In this document: positions 9,101 through 16,471 of the stretch, piece after piece
Layout of the letters: the number at the start of each line of letters is the position of its first letter
How positions within the stretch are numbered: position 1 is the stretch's first letter
Assembly (NCBI RefSeq): GCF_008000815.1
Contig: NZ_CP042806.1
Span: 3,720,001 to 3,784,000, forward strand
Direction: 5' to 3'
DNA: 64,000 bases
Origin: Terriglobus albidus
Lineage (GTDB): Bacteria > Acidobacteriota > Terriglobia > Terriglobales > Acidobacteriaceae
Notes under the pieces: model-generated
Seen by the model: the letters and a program-made list of their open reading frames with translations, nothing else
Databases searched by the model: none
Told to the model about the DNA's origin: nothing
Program-made: the position numbers and the translations under genes

Positions 9101-9748
9101 CACGAGATAGATAGTGGAGCGGTTTCCGGCTCCGTTGATGGATGGAAAGGAATAGCTCGTCGTTCCCACTGCGGTGACCGCGGTGTTGCTCGCGCTATTG
9201 TTTTGGCCGGTGCTGACGGGAGTTACTCCCGGTGTCAGTGTAAGAAGTTGCGTAAAGTTGCGGCCATTGAGCGGAAGGTTATTGACGGCTTTTTCGTCGA
9301 TCACGGTGCCAAGCTGCGCGGTTGAACTCTCTACCTGCGCTCCGGTCGCCTCGACGGTAATGGTGTCGGTCACGCTTCCGGTTCGAAGCTCGGTATTGAT
9401 GGTCACCGCCTGGGCGACACCTACGTCAAAAGCCGCCACCGTCTGCGTCTGAAACGATGCGGCGGTGAAGGTGAGGGTGTAGCGAGCGGGCGGAATCGCC
9501 GTGAAGACATAGGCGCCTGAATCGTTGGTCACACTCTCACGGAGAACGTTTGTCTCAACGTTCCTCAGAACGACTCGGGCGCCTGGCAATGACGCGCCGG
9601 TGGGGTCGGTGACGTTTCCGTTCACCGAGGAGGAAGAGCTTTGCGCCCTGGCAAGGGCGGCGCTGATGAGAAGGATGGCTCCGCAAAATGCTGCCAAAAG
9701 TCTCTTGCGGGGTGATGTGCGTCGGCTCAGTGCTGCAATGGCTTGCAT
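6143..9748 (-). CDS. Oar-like TonB-dependent outer-membrane receptor (1)
   Basis: About 1,200-residue outer-membrane protein of the Acidobacteria/Myxococcus Oar type. A signal peptide (ending ALARAQ) is followed by a carboxypeptidase-regulatory-like beta-sandwich (GNVTDPTGASLPGARVVLRN), a plug domain (LPLNGRNFTQLLTLTPGV; GGVVNIVTKSGTNSLHGSA) and a long beta-barrel ending in an aromatic residue (LQFAGKFQF). Such receptors are predicted to import large substrates using TonB energy. No SusD-like lipoprotein is adjacent. The ATG at 9748 is preferred because gagg lies seven bases upstream; an ATG at 9754 is in the same frame. A sigma70-like promoter and palindromes are upstream (9796-9873). Proximity to the fucosidase suggests glycan uptake, but the substrate is unknown. 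Confidence 0.9.
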   Translation of the reverse strand: MQAIAALSRRTSPRKRLLAAFCGAILLISAALARAQSSSSSVNGNVTDPTGASLPGARVVLRNVETNVLRESVTNDSGAYVFTAIPPARYTLTFTAASFQTQTVAAFDVGVAQAVTINTELRTGSVTDTITVEATGAQVESSTAQLGTVIDEKAVNNLPLNGRNFTQLLTLTPGVTPVSTGQNNSASNTAVTAVGTTSYSFPSINGAGNRSTIYLVDGMNDNQAWYNTYAVPPIIDTIQEFKINSHNDAVYGGSLGGVVNIVTKSGTNSLHGSAWEFIRNNSFDAKPYISAPPSYHLNTFGGQVGGPIRIPWLYDGRDKTFFLVGMEGTLYSKAGSTNILIPTQAQLNGDFSSASTGVNKGGTCSASDTQAQVSPCQLYDPTVGNNAPVPYRPAFLGNQIPAAKMNGYSLAFVKAVFGNATPIVIPGIAPTQYNYQITEPTRQKVYNYTGRIDQHLGTKDFIFFRYSGIQWNQESPSTLPTLFTSTDIPAEQYGASWMHVFSPATSMQVQYGRTHVGNTTVTQFNDRNLWKTYGCSGDMCNSFVGGATLLVTQTVTNGFSGGEVNSPSKNLSSIHEWLGSVMHTMGNHQLQAGGGWDQVNYTAQLRQGTVTFTGASTGNFGNTPGKPGANPGSPVNITSAQIAAQSGFGLADFLLDYPNSENKRNVFLTERPGGIANIYLQDSWKITHTFTLNIGVRYDRSVIPAFGTDESIGLQGSPETGDFDFNTGDYIIQKLPPLCSDRKHAPCLPSATLPAHVRVAAGGKILHGSKDNISPRIGFAFRVNDKMSIRGGFGMTYDNWAAIIQMTQNYQGSWPDTGTLQINGTNTPGTVYTSAQDPFAANSGNLPAATPFGSSNVNYMVDPQWENPYSEQYNFGIEQQFGAHTVFSLNYVGSSSHRLDIGGYYNTGTPCSTCISFSARGTNTGQPFPYTVPQKSWDHSGANASYNALQASFLRHFSNGLGYTVAYTWSKTLNEGSDGYFGVENGVPEDPYNPRGSRGPAGFNIPQILAANVVYELPFGKNKRFSTGNTIGDYVVGNWQVNAIISARSGQNFNVTAAGDIANTGNGATYERADLVGDPYKPGPVDSNPLCSPPAGPTRTRAQWFNPCAFKTPAIGTLGNAPRNFLQGQESWGLDTSIHRIFPIHENLSFKLDAEAFNVLNHPVLGTPAATVTTQPTFGTISSVAFGNAQRILQFAGKFQF

Positions 9749-9795
9749 AGGCATGCCTCGCTACCTGGGAATCGATCTGCTTTGAAGCGGGGCGA

Positions 9796-9825
9796 ATCCT
9801 ACAAAGCTGTTAAAAAGCCTGTCAA
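9796..9825 (-). promoter_or_regulatory. Sigma70-like promoter of the Oar-like receptor
   Basis: On the minus strand, TTGACA (9825-9820, perfect -35) is separated by 18 bases from TAGGAT (9801-9796, -10), about 48 bases before the receptor start. Confidence 0.65.
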
Positions 9826-9832
9826 GGAAATT

Positions 9833-9873
9833 TTTTACTGATGGTGAAAAGTTTTCACTGATTAAAACGTTTG
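9833..9873. promoter_or_regulatory. Two palindromes upstream of the receptor promoter
   Basis: An odd perfect palindrome GTGAAAA-G-TTTTCAC (9844-9858) and an AAAC/GTTT palindrome (9865-9872, in the context taaaacgttt) lie just upstream of the -35 box. TTTTACTGAT and TTTTCACTGAT form an imperfect direct repeat. The second palindrome, with a central CG, resembles LacI-family (CcpA-like) operators. Position upstream of -35 would fit activator or looping control. Function is inferred. Confidence 0.5.
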
Positions 9874-9901
9874 AATGGGAGAGAGACGCCACAAACGTGA
9901 A

Positions 9902-9926
9902 AGAGCCCGGCGGATAGCCGGGCTCT
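9902..9926 (-). terminator. Terminator hairpin after the methyltransferase
   Basis: Perfect ten-pair stem AGAGCCCGGC (9902-9911) / GCCGGGCTCT (9917-9926) with loop ggata, twenty bases past the methyltransferase stop on the minus strand, followed by a short TTT. Confidence 0.75.
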
Positions 9927-9945
9927 GAGACATCAGATATTTCCG

Positions 9946-10764
9946 CTACTTCTTACGCGCTATGACCTTCAGGTACTGGTTTTTCACCAGCGTGTGGATA
10001 TCGGACTCAACAGCAACATTCGCGTCCGACCACAGTGTCACCAGGTCGCTATAAAGCGCTTCCTGTCCCGCTCCGTCCAGCTTGCTGAAAGCCACCTTGG
10101 TTGGACCAAAATAATTCCGGAAGAAGTCGACCGCGCCAGCCGGGCTTACCCGCATGTCGAAGTCGATGGGGACAAGTTCAGTCTCAATATCGGTGAAGTA
10201 AGGCTCCAGGCGTGACTTCACCGTAGCCTTATCGCCCCACATGACAGGCGGCAGAACTCCCGGAGGAGGTGGCACATGCTTTGTTGCGGTCCTGAACATC
10301 GCACCAGTAAAACCTTCGGGGTTCCAGTTGCCCATTGCCAACAGGCCACCAGGTTTCAGAACACGTGCCGATTCTAAGGCAACCAGCTCAGGCCGCGGAG
10401 CGAACATCGATCCGAACATCGTGGTCACCGCATCGAAGCTGGCGTCGGGATAGGGAAGCGCCTCGGCATCGCCTTCATCGAAGGCAATCGTCAGGTCTTC
10501 CGCGGCCGCACGTTCACGGGCCTGCTCTAGCAAATTGGTCGCGATATCAACGCCGGTAACCATACATCCGCGGCGCGCCAGGGGAATAGCCGTGTTGCCG
10601 GTGCCGCAGGCAACGTCAAGTACCTTACTGCCGGCAGGGATCGCGAGCCGGGAGATAAAGTCCTCTGCGCCGCCGGAAATGGTTTTGGCAACAAGACCAA
10701 AATCCCCGGCCATCCAGGTAGAGCGCATGGAAGCTTTGATTTGTTCAATGCTTGGGGCTGACAT
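9946..10764 (-). CDS. Class I SAM-dependent methyltransferase
   Basis: A 272-residue cytoplasmic methyltransferase of the UbiE/COQ5-like Methyltransf_11/25 group. Motif I is VLDVACGTGN at residues 48-57. The acidic end of strand 2 (GVDIA) and motif post-I (FDEGDAEALPYPDASFD) follow, then RVLKPGGLLAMGNW (motif III). The start has gaggtg five bases upstream. The C-terminal region (DFFRNYFGPTKVAF) is typical of a subgroup often annotated only as class I methyltransferase. The substrate is unknown; it is a monocistronic unit with its own terminator. Confidence 0.85.
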   Translation of the reverse strand: MSAPSIEQIKASMRSTWMAGDFGLVAKTISGGAEDFISRLAIPAGSKVLDVACGTGNTAIPLARRGCMVTGVDIATNLLEQARERAAAEDLTIAFDEGDAEALPYPDASFDAVTTMFGSMFAPRPELVALESARVLKPGGLLAMGNWNPEGFTGAMFRTATKHVPPPPGVLPPVMWGDKATVKSRLEPYFTDIETELVPIDFDMRVSPAGAVDFFRNYFGPTKVAFSKLDGAGQEALYSDLVTLWSDANVAVESDIHTLVKNQYLKVIARKK

Positions 10765-10966
10765 TGGTCACCTCGTACACGACATTGGGGCCGGCGAACT
10801 GGACGCAGCATTCCGGGAACAAGTTTCATGCAAGACGGAACGCCGGGTCGCAGCAGGGATGCTACCAGAAGAGAGAGGGAGGAGTCTCACATACAGAACC
10901 GCTATCGCGCGGTTACTCGGCCCTCGATGCTGAGGGAATCACGCCAACTCTAATTTCTTAGATTTA

Positions 10967-11044
<78 letters not shown>

Positions 11045-11259
11045 GCTTGCTTCTACTGCAAGTTGGATGGGATTCAGACTTGAGCATCATGCAGGCGCAG
11101 ACAGCTCTCATCCTAGTGGCCGGCTCTGGACTGGACTCCCACAGGAGGAACCGCCATCAACCAACGACAAGATTGAGTGTAACAGAAGATGGGCGGCTTG
11201 TGTCTATCTGATGGCAAAGATTCGAGATGGCTGTGGAAAGAAGGAGATAGCAGGCACAC

Positions 11260-12132
11260 TCACGCTGCCGGAGCTACGCTTCCGAGCCATGCCGAGAGCA
11301 GCAGAATGGCCAGCATTAGCACCGCCTCCATCCGCAAGGTGGAGCTGAGCTGGTGCATGGTTTGGTCGGTGGGAGGCTGTTGGAGGATACGCCGGTTTGT
11401 CGCTCCAAGAGCGAGTGCTGCCAGAACGAACAACAGCTTGATGCCGAGCAATAACGCCCATCGCGTATGCAGGGCGCCCTGGATGTCGGCGTCGACTCCG
11501 AGCCAGGTGTTCCAGATGCCGCTCACGACAATGAACACGATCGCTGTCGCCGACTGCAGGGAGAGCCGCTCGCCGTTTGCATGTTGCAGCTGCGTCTCTC
11601 GAAGCGAAGGAAGAAGCCTGGCCGACACCATGACGCCGCCCGCCCACACACCTGTTGCGGCCAAATGAACCCACTGTGCCAGTTCGCGCAGGGAGTAATT
11701 TCCGTCAGACGCAGCGTGACCGGATGCTGATCGGAACAGGGAGAGCGCAAAGAGAGATGCTGCGATCAGCGTAAACCGTAACCGTCGAGGTGAGGGAATC
11801 AGTGCGGCCGCCGCAGTCGCTACTGCAGCAATGGCCTGTGGCAGTAGAATCCATCCGGCGTGGGTCGAGAGCACATCGCGGAACTGGGGCGTGAGTTCGG
11901 CGAAGCTGGCAGCCCCCGTCATACCGGCCGTTAATACAACCAGCTGTACCGGTTGTACGGCTGCCATCAGCAAGGCAGCCAGTCCGATTAACAGAAAGAG
12001 CTTCCTGTCATACACGGCAGGAAGCGTCTTCCAGGTAAATGCGGCGAGGGCCCCCAGACTAAGGCTGAAGGCCACATCGGCTATTCCGTTTGCCAGAACA
12101 TGCAGCGCCAGCAGCTGTCCTTCAGAAAGCAC
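11260..12132 (-). CDS. copD: CopD-family copper resistance membrane protein
   Basis: A 290-residue polytopic inner-membrane protein with about eight hydrophobic segments, thought to move copper across the membrane together with CopC. The CopD domain is in the C-terminal half (HLAATGVWAGGVMVS; SGIWNTWLGVDADIQG; LLGIKLLFVLAALALGATNRR). Start is GTG at 12132, two bases after the copC stop, so the two are co-translated. The 216 bases between its end and tRNA-Asp hold no clear gene. CopC-CopD adjacency is the main support for the copper role. Confidence 0.85.
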   Translation of the reverse strand: MLSEGQLLALHVLANGIADVAFSLSLGALAAFTWKTLPAVYDRKLFLLIGLAALLMAAVQPVQLVVLTAGMTGAASFAELTPQFRDVLSTHAGWILLPQAIAAVATAAAALIPSPRRLRFTLIAASLFALSLFRSASGHAASDGNYSLRELAQWVHLAATGVWAGGVMVSARLLPSLRETQLQHANGERLSLQSATAIVFIVVSGIWNTWLGVDADIQGALHTRWALLLGIKLLFVLAALALGATNRRILQQPPTDQTMHQLSSTLRMEAVLMLAILLLSAWLGSVAPAA

Positions 12133-12134
12133 GT

Positions 12135-12494
12135 CTACTTCACCGTGAACTTGTACTCACCTTGCATTTTATGTCCATCGGGAGCAACGGAAACCCAATG
12201 CACCAGGTAATCGCCAGGTGTCAGCTTGGGCACCTCAAGCGTGAGTGTCTTGGGATCTCCCGCAACGCCCGCCGACTTCTCTGTACCGACCGTCGCGCCC
12301 TTCTCGTCCGTCAGCGCTAGCGAGCTGAACTTTGCTTCGACAGGCTCCGAGAAAGTAACAACGACCTTCGCAGGAGCGGGACCCGCGGAGTCGGCTGCGG
12401 GCAGCATCACTTTAGGATGGGCATGGGCCATGGCCACTGGGACGCAGGCTGTTACCGTCATTGCGAGACCAAGAACACATGTTTTCAGATTCAC
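12135..12494 (-). CDS. copC: CopC-domain periplasmic copper-binding protein
   Basis: A 119-residue exported protein: signal peptide up to about residue 23-25 (CVPVAMAHA), then a CopC/YobA beta-sandwich. Mature CopC binds Cu(II) through an N-terminal His and a DxH motif; here HPKV directly follows the predicted cleavage region and DGHKMQGEYKF at the C-terminus gives the DxH. Canonical segments are VVTFSEPVEAKFS and LTPGDYLVHWVSVAPDGH. It is the first gene of a copC-copD pair; a 115-bp MITE-like element sits just upstream and may carry or disturb its promoter. Confidence 0.92.
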   Translation of the reverse strand: MNLKTCVLGLAMTVTACVPVAMAHAHPKVMLPAADSAGPAPAKVVVTFSEPVEAKFSSLALTDEKGATVGTEKSAGVAGDPKTLTLEVPKLTPGDYLVHWVSVAPDGHKMQGEYKFTVK

Positions 12495-12513
12495 GACTGA
12501 TATCTCTCCCTTT

Positions 12514-12628
12514 TAGAGCATTTTCTCTGTTGCTGTGTATCCCGAAAATGGCGTACAGCGGCGTTTTTATTGCGGAAAACCCCATAGATGCGGAGTCCCT
12601 ACACTAGACCTACAGGGACAACGCTCTA
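12514..12628. mobile_element. 115-bp MITE-like element with terminal inverted repeats
   Basis: The left end TAGAGCATTTTCTCTGTTG (12514-12532) matches the reverse complement of the right end at 15 of 19 positions. Both ends begin with TA, consistent with the TA target duplication of IS630/Tc1-mariner-type elements. There is internal symmetry (GTCCCT/AGGGAC near the right end; GTTTT/AAAAC in the middle) and no coding capacity. The right-end TAG is the stop codon of the neighbouring gene at 12626. Copy number cannot be judged from one window. Confidence 0.55.
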
Positions 12629-13456
12629 GCTGGCAAGCATAGTGAATTCGGCGATGTAGAGCTGGTTGCCCGCGCCGCGGAACTGCAGCCAGAGCTTATA
12701 GGTTCCGGCTTCCTTAATGGCGACGTGCAGCATAAGCTCTCCCGGAGATGAGGCGGAATCTGGCATCTCCGGTGTTGGTTTAGACATATCCATGTCGCCG
12801 TCCATCGCCATTGGATGAACATGAACGTAACTCAGATCCCTGTCACTCAGAAAGACCGCATGTGCCGGAACTCCGAGGTACGGATGAAGGTCCTTCGCCG
12901 GCTTACCGTCTTTCAGGATCTCGACGTCGATCATCTCCATCCGCCCGGCATGCAGCCGGACTGTGGAAAGGTCTACCTCGTACGGACCAACCTGGACTCC
13001 CATGCCCGTCGACGGAAGCTTGCGAGAGGCGGACGCAGTCTGGCCGATGGGCAGTTCAAACCGGAAGACCTGGTGATTCAGCTTATTGGGCTCTCCATCG
13101 GCGTACACGTGATAAAGCGCGGCACGCGGAAACTTCTGCGTGATCAGAAAGTGGCCGGTAGGTGAGAGCTGCGGATGAATGTGCAGAAAGGTCTTGAAGT
13201 CGTCGCTGACAAGAACGACATGAAGCTTCTGCGTCATCTCCACCTGATATTGCTTGATCGGCATCTGCGACTTCGGTGGTGTCATCCAGAAGTCGAGCTT
13301 CTGCTCAAGTGGGCTGCCTGCGGAGGTCGCTTTCAGATATCCGTCCGTCTGTGCGACTTCGCCCTGCAGGGCTGAAACGCCCTTCAGCGTCTCCGCTCGC
13401 GACGGAGCGGAACAGACTGCCAGACTAAGAAGAAATGCGACAACAGTGACTCTCAT
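12626..13456 (-). CDS. Exported His-rich protein, possibly copper-related
   Basis: A 276-residue protein with a clear signal peptide (MRVTVVAFLLSLAVCSAPSRA). I do not recognise a named domain with certainty. Two similar beta-rich halves each carry a His cluster: TFLHIHPQLSPTGHF in the first and LSYVHVHPMAMDGDMDMS in the second, both following an aromatic/aliphatic strand. His-Met-Asp clusters of this sort suit copper or other transition metal binding. It lies upstream of copC on the same strand, supporting a copper role by context only. Its stop codon lies in the terminal repeat of the MITE-like element, so the native C-terminus may have been altered. Family resemblance to YtkA/FixH-like periplasmic beta proteins is possible. 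Confidence 0.75.
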   Translation of the reverse strand: MRVTVVAFLLSLAVCSAPSRAETLKGVSALQGEVAQTDGYLKATSAGSPLEQKLDFWMTPPKSQMPIKQYQVEMTQKLHVVLVSDDFKTFLHIHPQLSPTGHFLITQKFPRAALYHVYADGEPNKLNHQVFRFELPIGQTASASRKLPSTGMGVQVGPYEVDLSTVRLHAGRMEMIDVEILKDGKPAKDLHPYLGVPAHAVFLSDRDLSYVHVHPMAMDGDMDMSKPTPEMPDSASSPGELMLHVAIKEAGTYKLWLQFRGAGNQLYIAEFTMLAS

Positions 13457-13921
13457 ACAAACCCCGGAAAGGATGAATGGATCGGCGCTGCAATGTAAAT
13501 CTGTTGCCCGGGCTGGGCGTTGTGAGCGAGGTACACGGCAGAACTTACCGTGATTTTGCTGTGACTATAGCGCAGAAACCATCTGCTTACAAATTGGCAC
13601 CGCAACTCATCGAGTGATTGAAAAACCTACTCTCTTGATAGAAGAACTTTCCTTGACACGATTTCTCCTCTGACCATAGGCTTGCTTCATCAAGAGACAG
13701 CTCTGCTACTGCTATTTTTCCATGCCATCTTCCTTTCTCGCATGGCAGGCACAGGTGTAATTCGCCCGGGTTTTCAAGAAGAATTCCAGGCTTAGATAGC
13801 CGGATCAACCCTTTAGAAGTCCGTAGTTCCGTCGTACACGCTCCAGAACGATAACGATTTTCACTTGCGTCGCTGCGAGGCAGGCGCACTTCTATTTGCA
13901 TTCAGGGAGTTTTCGAAGATC
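13457..13921. other. 465-bp divergent intergenic region
   Basis: Lies between two divergently transcribed genes and should hold both promoters. On the plus strand TTGACA (13653-13658) and TAGGCT (13677-13682) are 18 bases apart, a possible promoter for the M20-like lipoprotein with a roughly 230-base leader. The rest is comparatively AT-rich with no convincing gene; a minus-strand frame at 13587-13901 has no protein-like features. Confidence 0.5.
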
Positions 13922-15637
13922 ATGCGATCCAGGTTGATGGCTGTGTGTTTGATCGGTCTGCTGGTAGGACCGATAGCGTGCAACAAGAAAGAAACCAAGA
14001 CGTCGTCGGCGACCGGCAAGCCAAAACTAGGAATCAATCCGAATGGCACTGGTAACGCTGGGCCCGATGAGAGCAAAGCGCCGCCCGAGTTGAAGAAGGT
14101 ATTCGATTACATCGACGCTCATATCGACGAGCATGTCGAGAACCTGCAGAAATGGATTCAGCAGCCTTCCATCTCGAATTCCGGCGAAGGTATTCCGGAA
14201 TCGGCTGAGATGGTGAAGGGCTTCTTCGATAAGCTCGGCTGCCAGACCACCCGCGTGATCGATGTAGGCATTACCGAGTACGGCTCTCCGGGAAACCCGG
14301 TCGTGTATGCCAAGTGCGACGAGGGCGCGCCGAAGACGGTTGCGATCTATTGGCAGTACGACACCATGCCGGTCACACAGCCCGACCTATGGGTTGCACC
14401 TCCGTTTGAAGGCCGCATTATTCCTGGGAAGGATGCCGGTCTGCCGAATATTCCGCGTGTCATGATCGGCCGCGGAGCCACCAACTCAAAGGGGCCTGAG
14501 ATGGCTCAGCTGAACGCTCTGATGGCGTACAAGCAGGTCAACGGCAAGCTGCCCGTGAACCTGATCTTTATCGCCGAGGGTGATGAAGAGCGCATGGATA
14601 TCGGTCTGCGCAAGTTCTTCCAGGATCACTCCGATCTGCTGAAGGAAGCGGATGCACTGTATGCCGGCGGCCCCTCCGAGGGCTGCGTCTATGTGGAGCT
14701 CACCACCAGCGGCACCAAGTGGGGCCGCGGCCCGACAGTCAGCGATGTGCACGGCGTGATGAAGCGTACAACCGACTCACCGGCATGGCGCCACATCCAT
14801 ATGCTGGCTTCGCTCACCTCGTTTGATGGCAACACGCCTCTGATCCAGGGCTTCTTTGACAACATGGAGAAGCCGACCCCGGCGCAGATGGACGAGCTCA
14901 AGAAGCGCGCCGCGAATACAAACCTGGAGCAGATGGCAAAGAACCAAGGCGTTGCCCGCTATATGTCTGACGATCCGGTCGAAGTTCTGAAGGATGGCCG
15001 CTTTGGCACCAGCTTCAACCTCGACGGTATCTGGGGCGGCAATATGTACGCCGGAGGCGCAGGCGCTATTCTGCCCAACAAGATCACCTCGAAGCATAAC
15101 TTCCGTTATGTGCCGAAGATGAACGGCCCGGATCTGATCAAGAAGCTTCGCGCCCAGCTGGATAAGAATGGCTATAAGGACGTAGAGATCAAACTCATCG
15201 GCGATGTGCCTTGGTCGCGCGGATCGTCGTCGGACACCGATATCTCCAACGCGCATAAGAAGGCAGGCGAATTGCTCGGTGTCACCGCCGATCGCAATGG
15301 CCCGTTCATGATGGCATCGCACTACAACTTCCTCGGTGAAGACAAGCCCCTGGGTGTTTCGCAGGCGGAAGCGACCGGCGGCTACTGGCCCTCGTACCTC
15401 TTCGCCGATGGAGAGGTCGGCCAGAAGGTCGGCAGCATCTCCATTCCGATGGGTATGGGCGCTCGCGGTGGACAGGGGGGACGCGCTCACGCCGCCAACG
15501 AGTACTATGCGGTTGAAGGTTCCAAGTGGGATAACGGTATGGCTGGAGCCGAGAAACTGGTCGCGGCCAGTATGTACTACTACTCTCAGATCACGACGGT
15601 TCCACCGAAGCCGAAGACCTCCGCGGCCTCGAAGTAA
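13922..15637 (+). CDS. M20-fold lipoprotein with altered metal site (paralogue A)
   Basis: A 571-residue lipoprotein: the signal sequence ends GPIAC, with C20 as lipid anchor. I start at ATG 13922 rather than 13865, because this gives a proper lipoprotein signal. The fold is that of M20 (carnosinase/DapE-like) peptidases. YWQYDTMP (144-150) aligns with the usual HxDxxP, GRGATNSKG (N188) with RGATDDKG, EGDEE (219-223) with the catalytic EExE, and RAHAANEYY with the last His. Thus the first ligand His is Gln (Q145) and the bridging Asp is Asn, while D147, the Glu pair and the last His remain. Either metal binding differs or the enzyme does not use the standard mechanism. Highly similar to the gene at 27555. 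It directly precedes an ABC exporter operon, separated by a 12-pair hairpin. Confidence 0.85.
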   Translation: MRSRLMAVCLIGLLVGPIACNKKETKTSSATGKPKLGINPNGTGNAGPDESKAPPELKKVFDYIDAHIDEHVENLQKWIQQPSISNSGEGIPESAEMVKGFFDKLGCQTTRVIDVGITEYGSPGNPVVYAKCDEGAPKTVAIYWQYDTMPVTQPDLWVAPPFEGRIIPGKDAGLPNIPRVMIGRGATNSKGPEMAQLNALMAYKQVNGKLPVNLIFIAEGDEERMDIGLRKFFQDHSDLLKEADALYAGGPSEGCVYVELTTSGTKWGRGPTVSDVHGVMKRTTDSPAWRHIHMLASLTSFDGNTPLIQGFFDNMEKPTPAQMDELKKRAANTNLEQMAKNQGVARYMSDDPVEVLKDGRFGTSFNLDGIWGGNMYAGGAGAILPNKITSKHNFRYVPKMNGPDLIKKLRAQLDKNGYKDVEIKLIGDVPWSRGSSSDTDISNAHKKAGELLGVTADRNGPFMMASHYNFLGEDKPLGVSQAEATGGYWPSYLFADGEVGQKVGSISIPMGMGARGGQGGRAHAANEYYAVEGSKWDNGMAGAEKLVAASMYYYSQITTVPPKPKTSAASK

Positions 15638-15656
15638 GTCTCAACCAACGTAACGA

Positions 15657-15690
15657 CCTCCAGCAGCGTCTTTCGTGGCGCTGCTGGAGG
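15657..15690 (+). other. Strong hairpin between lipoprotein and ABC genes
   Basis: Perfect 12-pair stem CCTCCAGCAGCG (15657-15668) / CGCTGCTGGAGG (15679-15690), ten-base loop, twenty bases after the stop of the lipoprotein gene and 25 bases before the ABC ATPase. No T-run follows, so it may be a partial terminator, RNA stabiliser or processing site that sets different expression levels in one transcript. Confidence 0.6.
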
Positions 15691-15715
15691 CCCATACACA
15701 GAAAGAGACATCGTC

Positions 15716-16471
15716 ATGACCCCTGTGATTTCCGTTCGTAACCTGACGAAGACCTATCACGTCGGCGAGCATCAGGTCCATGCTTTGCGCTCGATCTCGC
15801 TGGATGTCTATCCGGGCGAGTTCGTTTCCGTGATTGGACCTTCCGGTTCCGGTAAGTCGACGCTGATGCATATCCTCGGTTGTCTCGATCAGCCGACCAG
15901 CGGGCAATACTTTCTCGATGGCCGAGATGTCTCCCGTCTGAGCGATGACGAGATCTCACTCGTCCGGAATAGGCAGATTGGTTTTGTCTTTCAGGGATTC
16001 AATCTGCTTACCCGGACCTCGGCTTTGGAAAACGTAGAGCTCCCGTTGCTGTATGGGACAGGGAATGTCTCCGCGGCAGAACGCCGGAAGCGAGCTATGG
16101 CCGCACTGGAATCTGTGGGGCTGGAATCGCGTTGGGACCACCATACTAATCAGCTTTCAGGCGGGCAGCAGCAGCGTGTCGCTATTGCGCGCGCGCTCCT
16201 CAATAATCCATCTATCCTGCTGGCCGATGAGCCCACCGGCAACCTCGACAGTAAAACATCGATCGAAGTGATGGAGATCTTCCAGTCGCTGCAGCGTGAG
16301 CGGGGCATCACCATCGTGCTTATCACTCACGAACTGGACGTAGCCGCCTACGGCTCTCGCATCATGACCTTTAAAGATGGCAACATTCTTTCAGACGTAG
16401 CGAATGACAGCCGGCGCCACGCCAGCGGAGAACTGGAGAACCTTCCGGTCCCTGTAGAAGGAGTGCTGTAG
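15716..16471 (+). CDS. ABC transporter ATPase (MacB/LolD type)
   Basis: A 251-residue cytoplasmic nucleotide-binding subunit. Walker [10 protein letters not shown] is at 41-49, the Q-loop is in VFQGFNLL, the signature is [15 protein letters not shown], Walker B is [13 protein letters not shown] and the H-loop is in LITHELDVA. The [22 protein letters not shown] opening and the LPLLYG segment are typical of the MacB/LolD/FtsE group, which drives mechanotransmission across the periplasm rather than transport through the membrane. It overlaps the first permease by one base and is the only ATPase for three permeases. Confidence 0.95.
   Translation: MTPVISVRNLTKTYHVGEHQVHALRSISLDVYPGEFVSVIGPSGSGKSTLMHILGCLDQPTSGQYFLDGRDVSRLSDDEISLVRNRQIGFVFQGFNLLTRTSALENVELPLLYGTGNVSAAERRKRAMAALESVGLESRWDHHTNQLSGGQQQRVAIARALLNNPSILLADEPTGNLDSKTSIEVMEIFQSLQRERGITIVLITHELDVAAYGSRIMTFKDGNILSDVANDSRRHASGELENLPVPVEGVL

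Noticed and set aside
13587-13901. 104-residue minus-strand frame in the divergent region
   Set aside because: No start signal or protein-like features; in the stretch expected to contain promoters.
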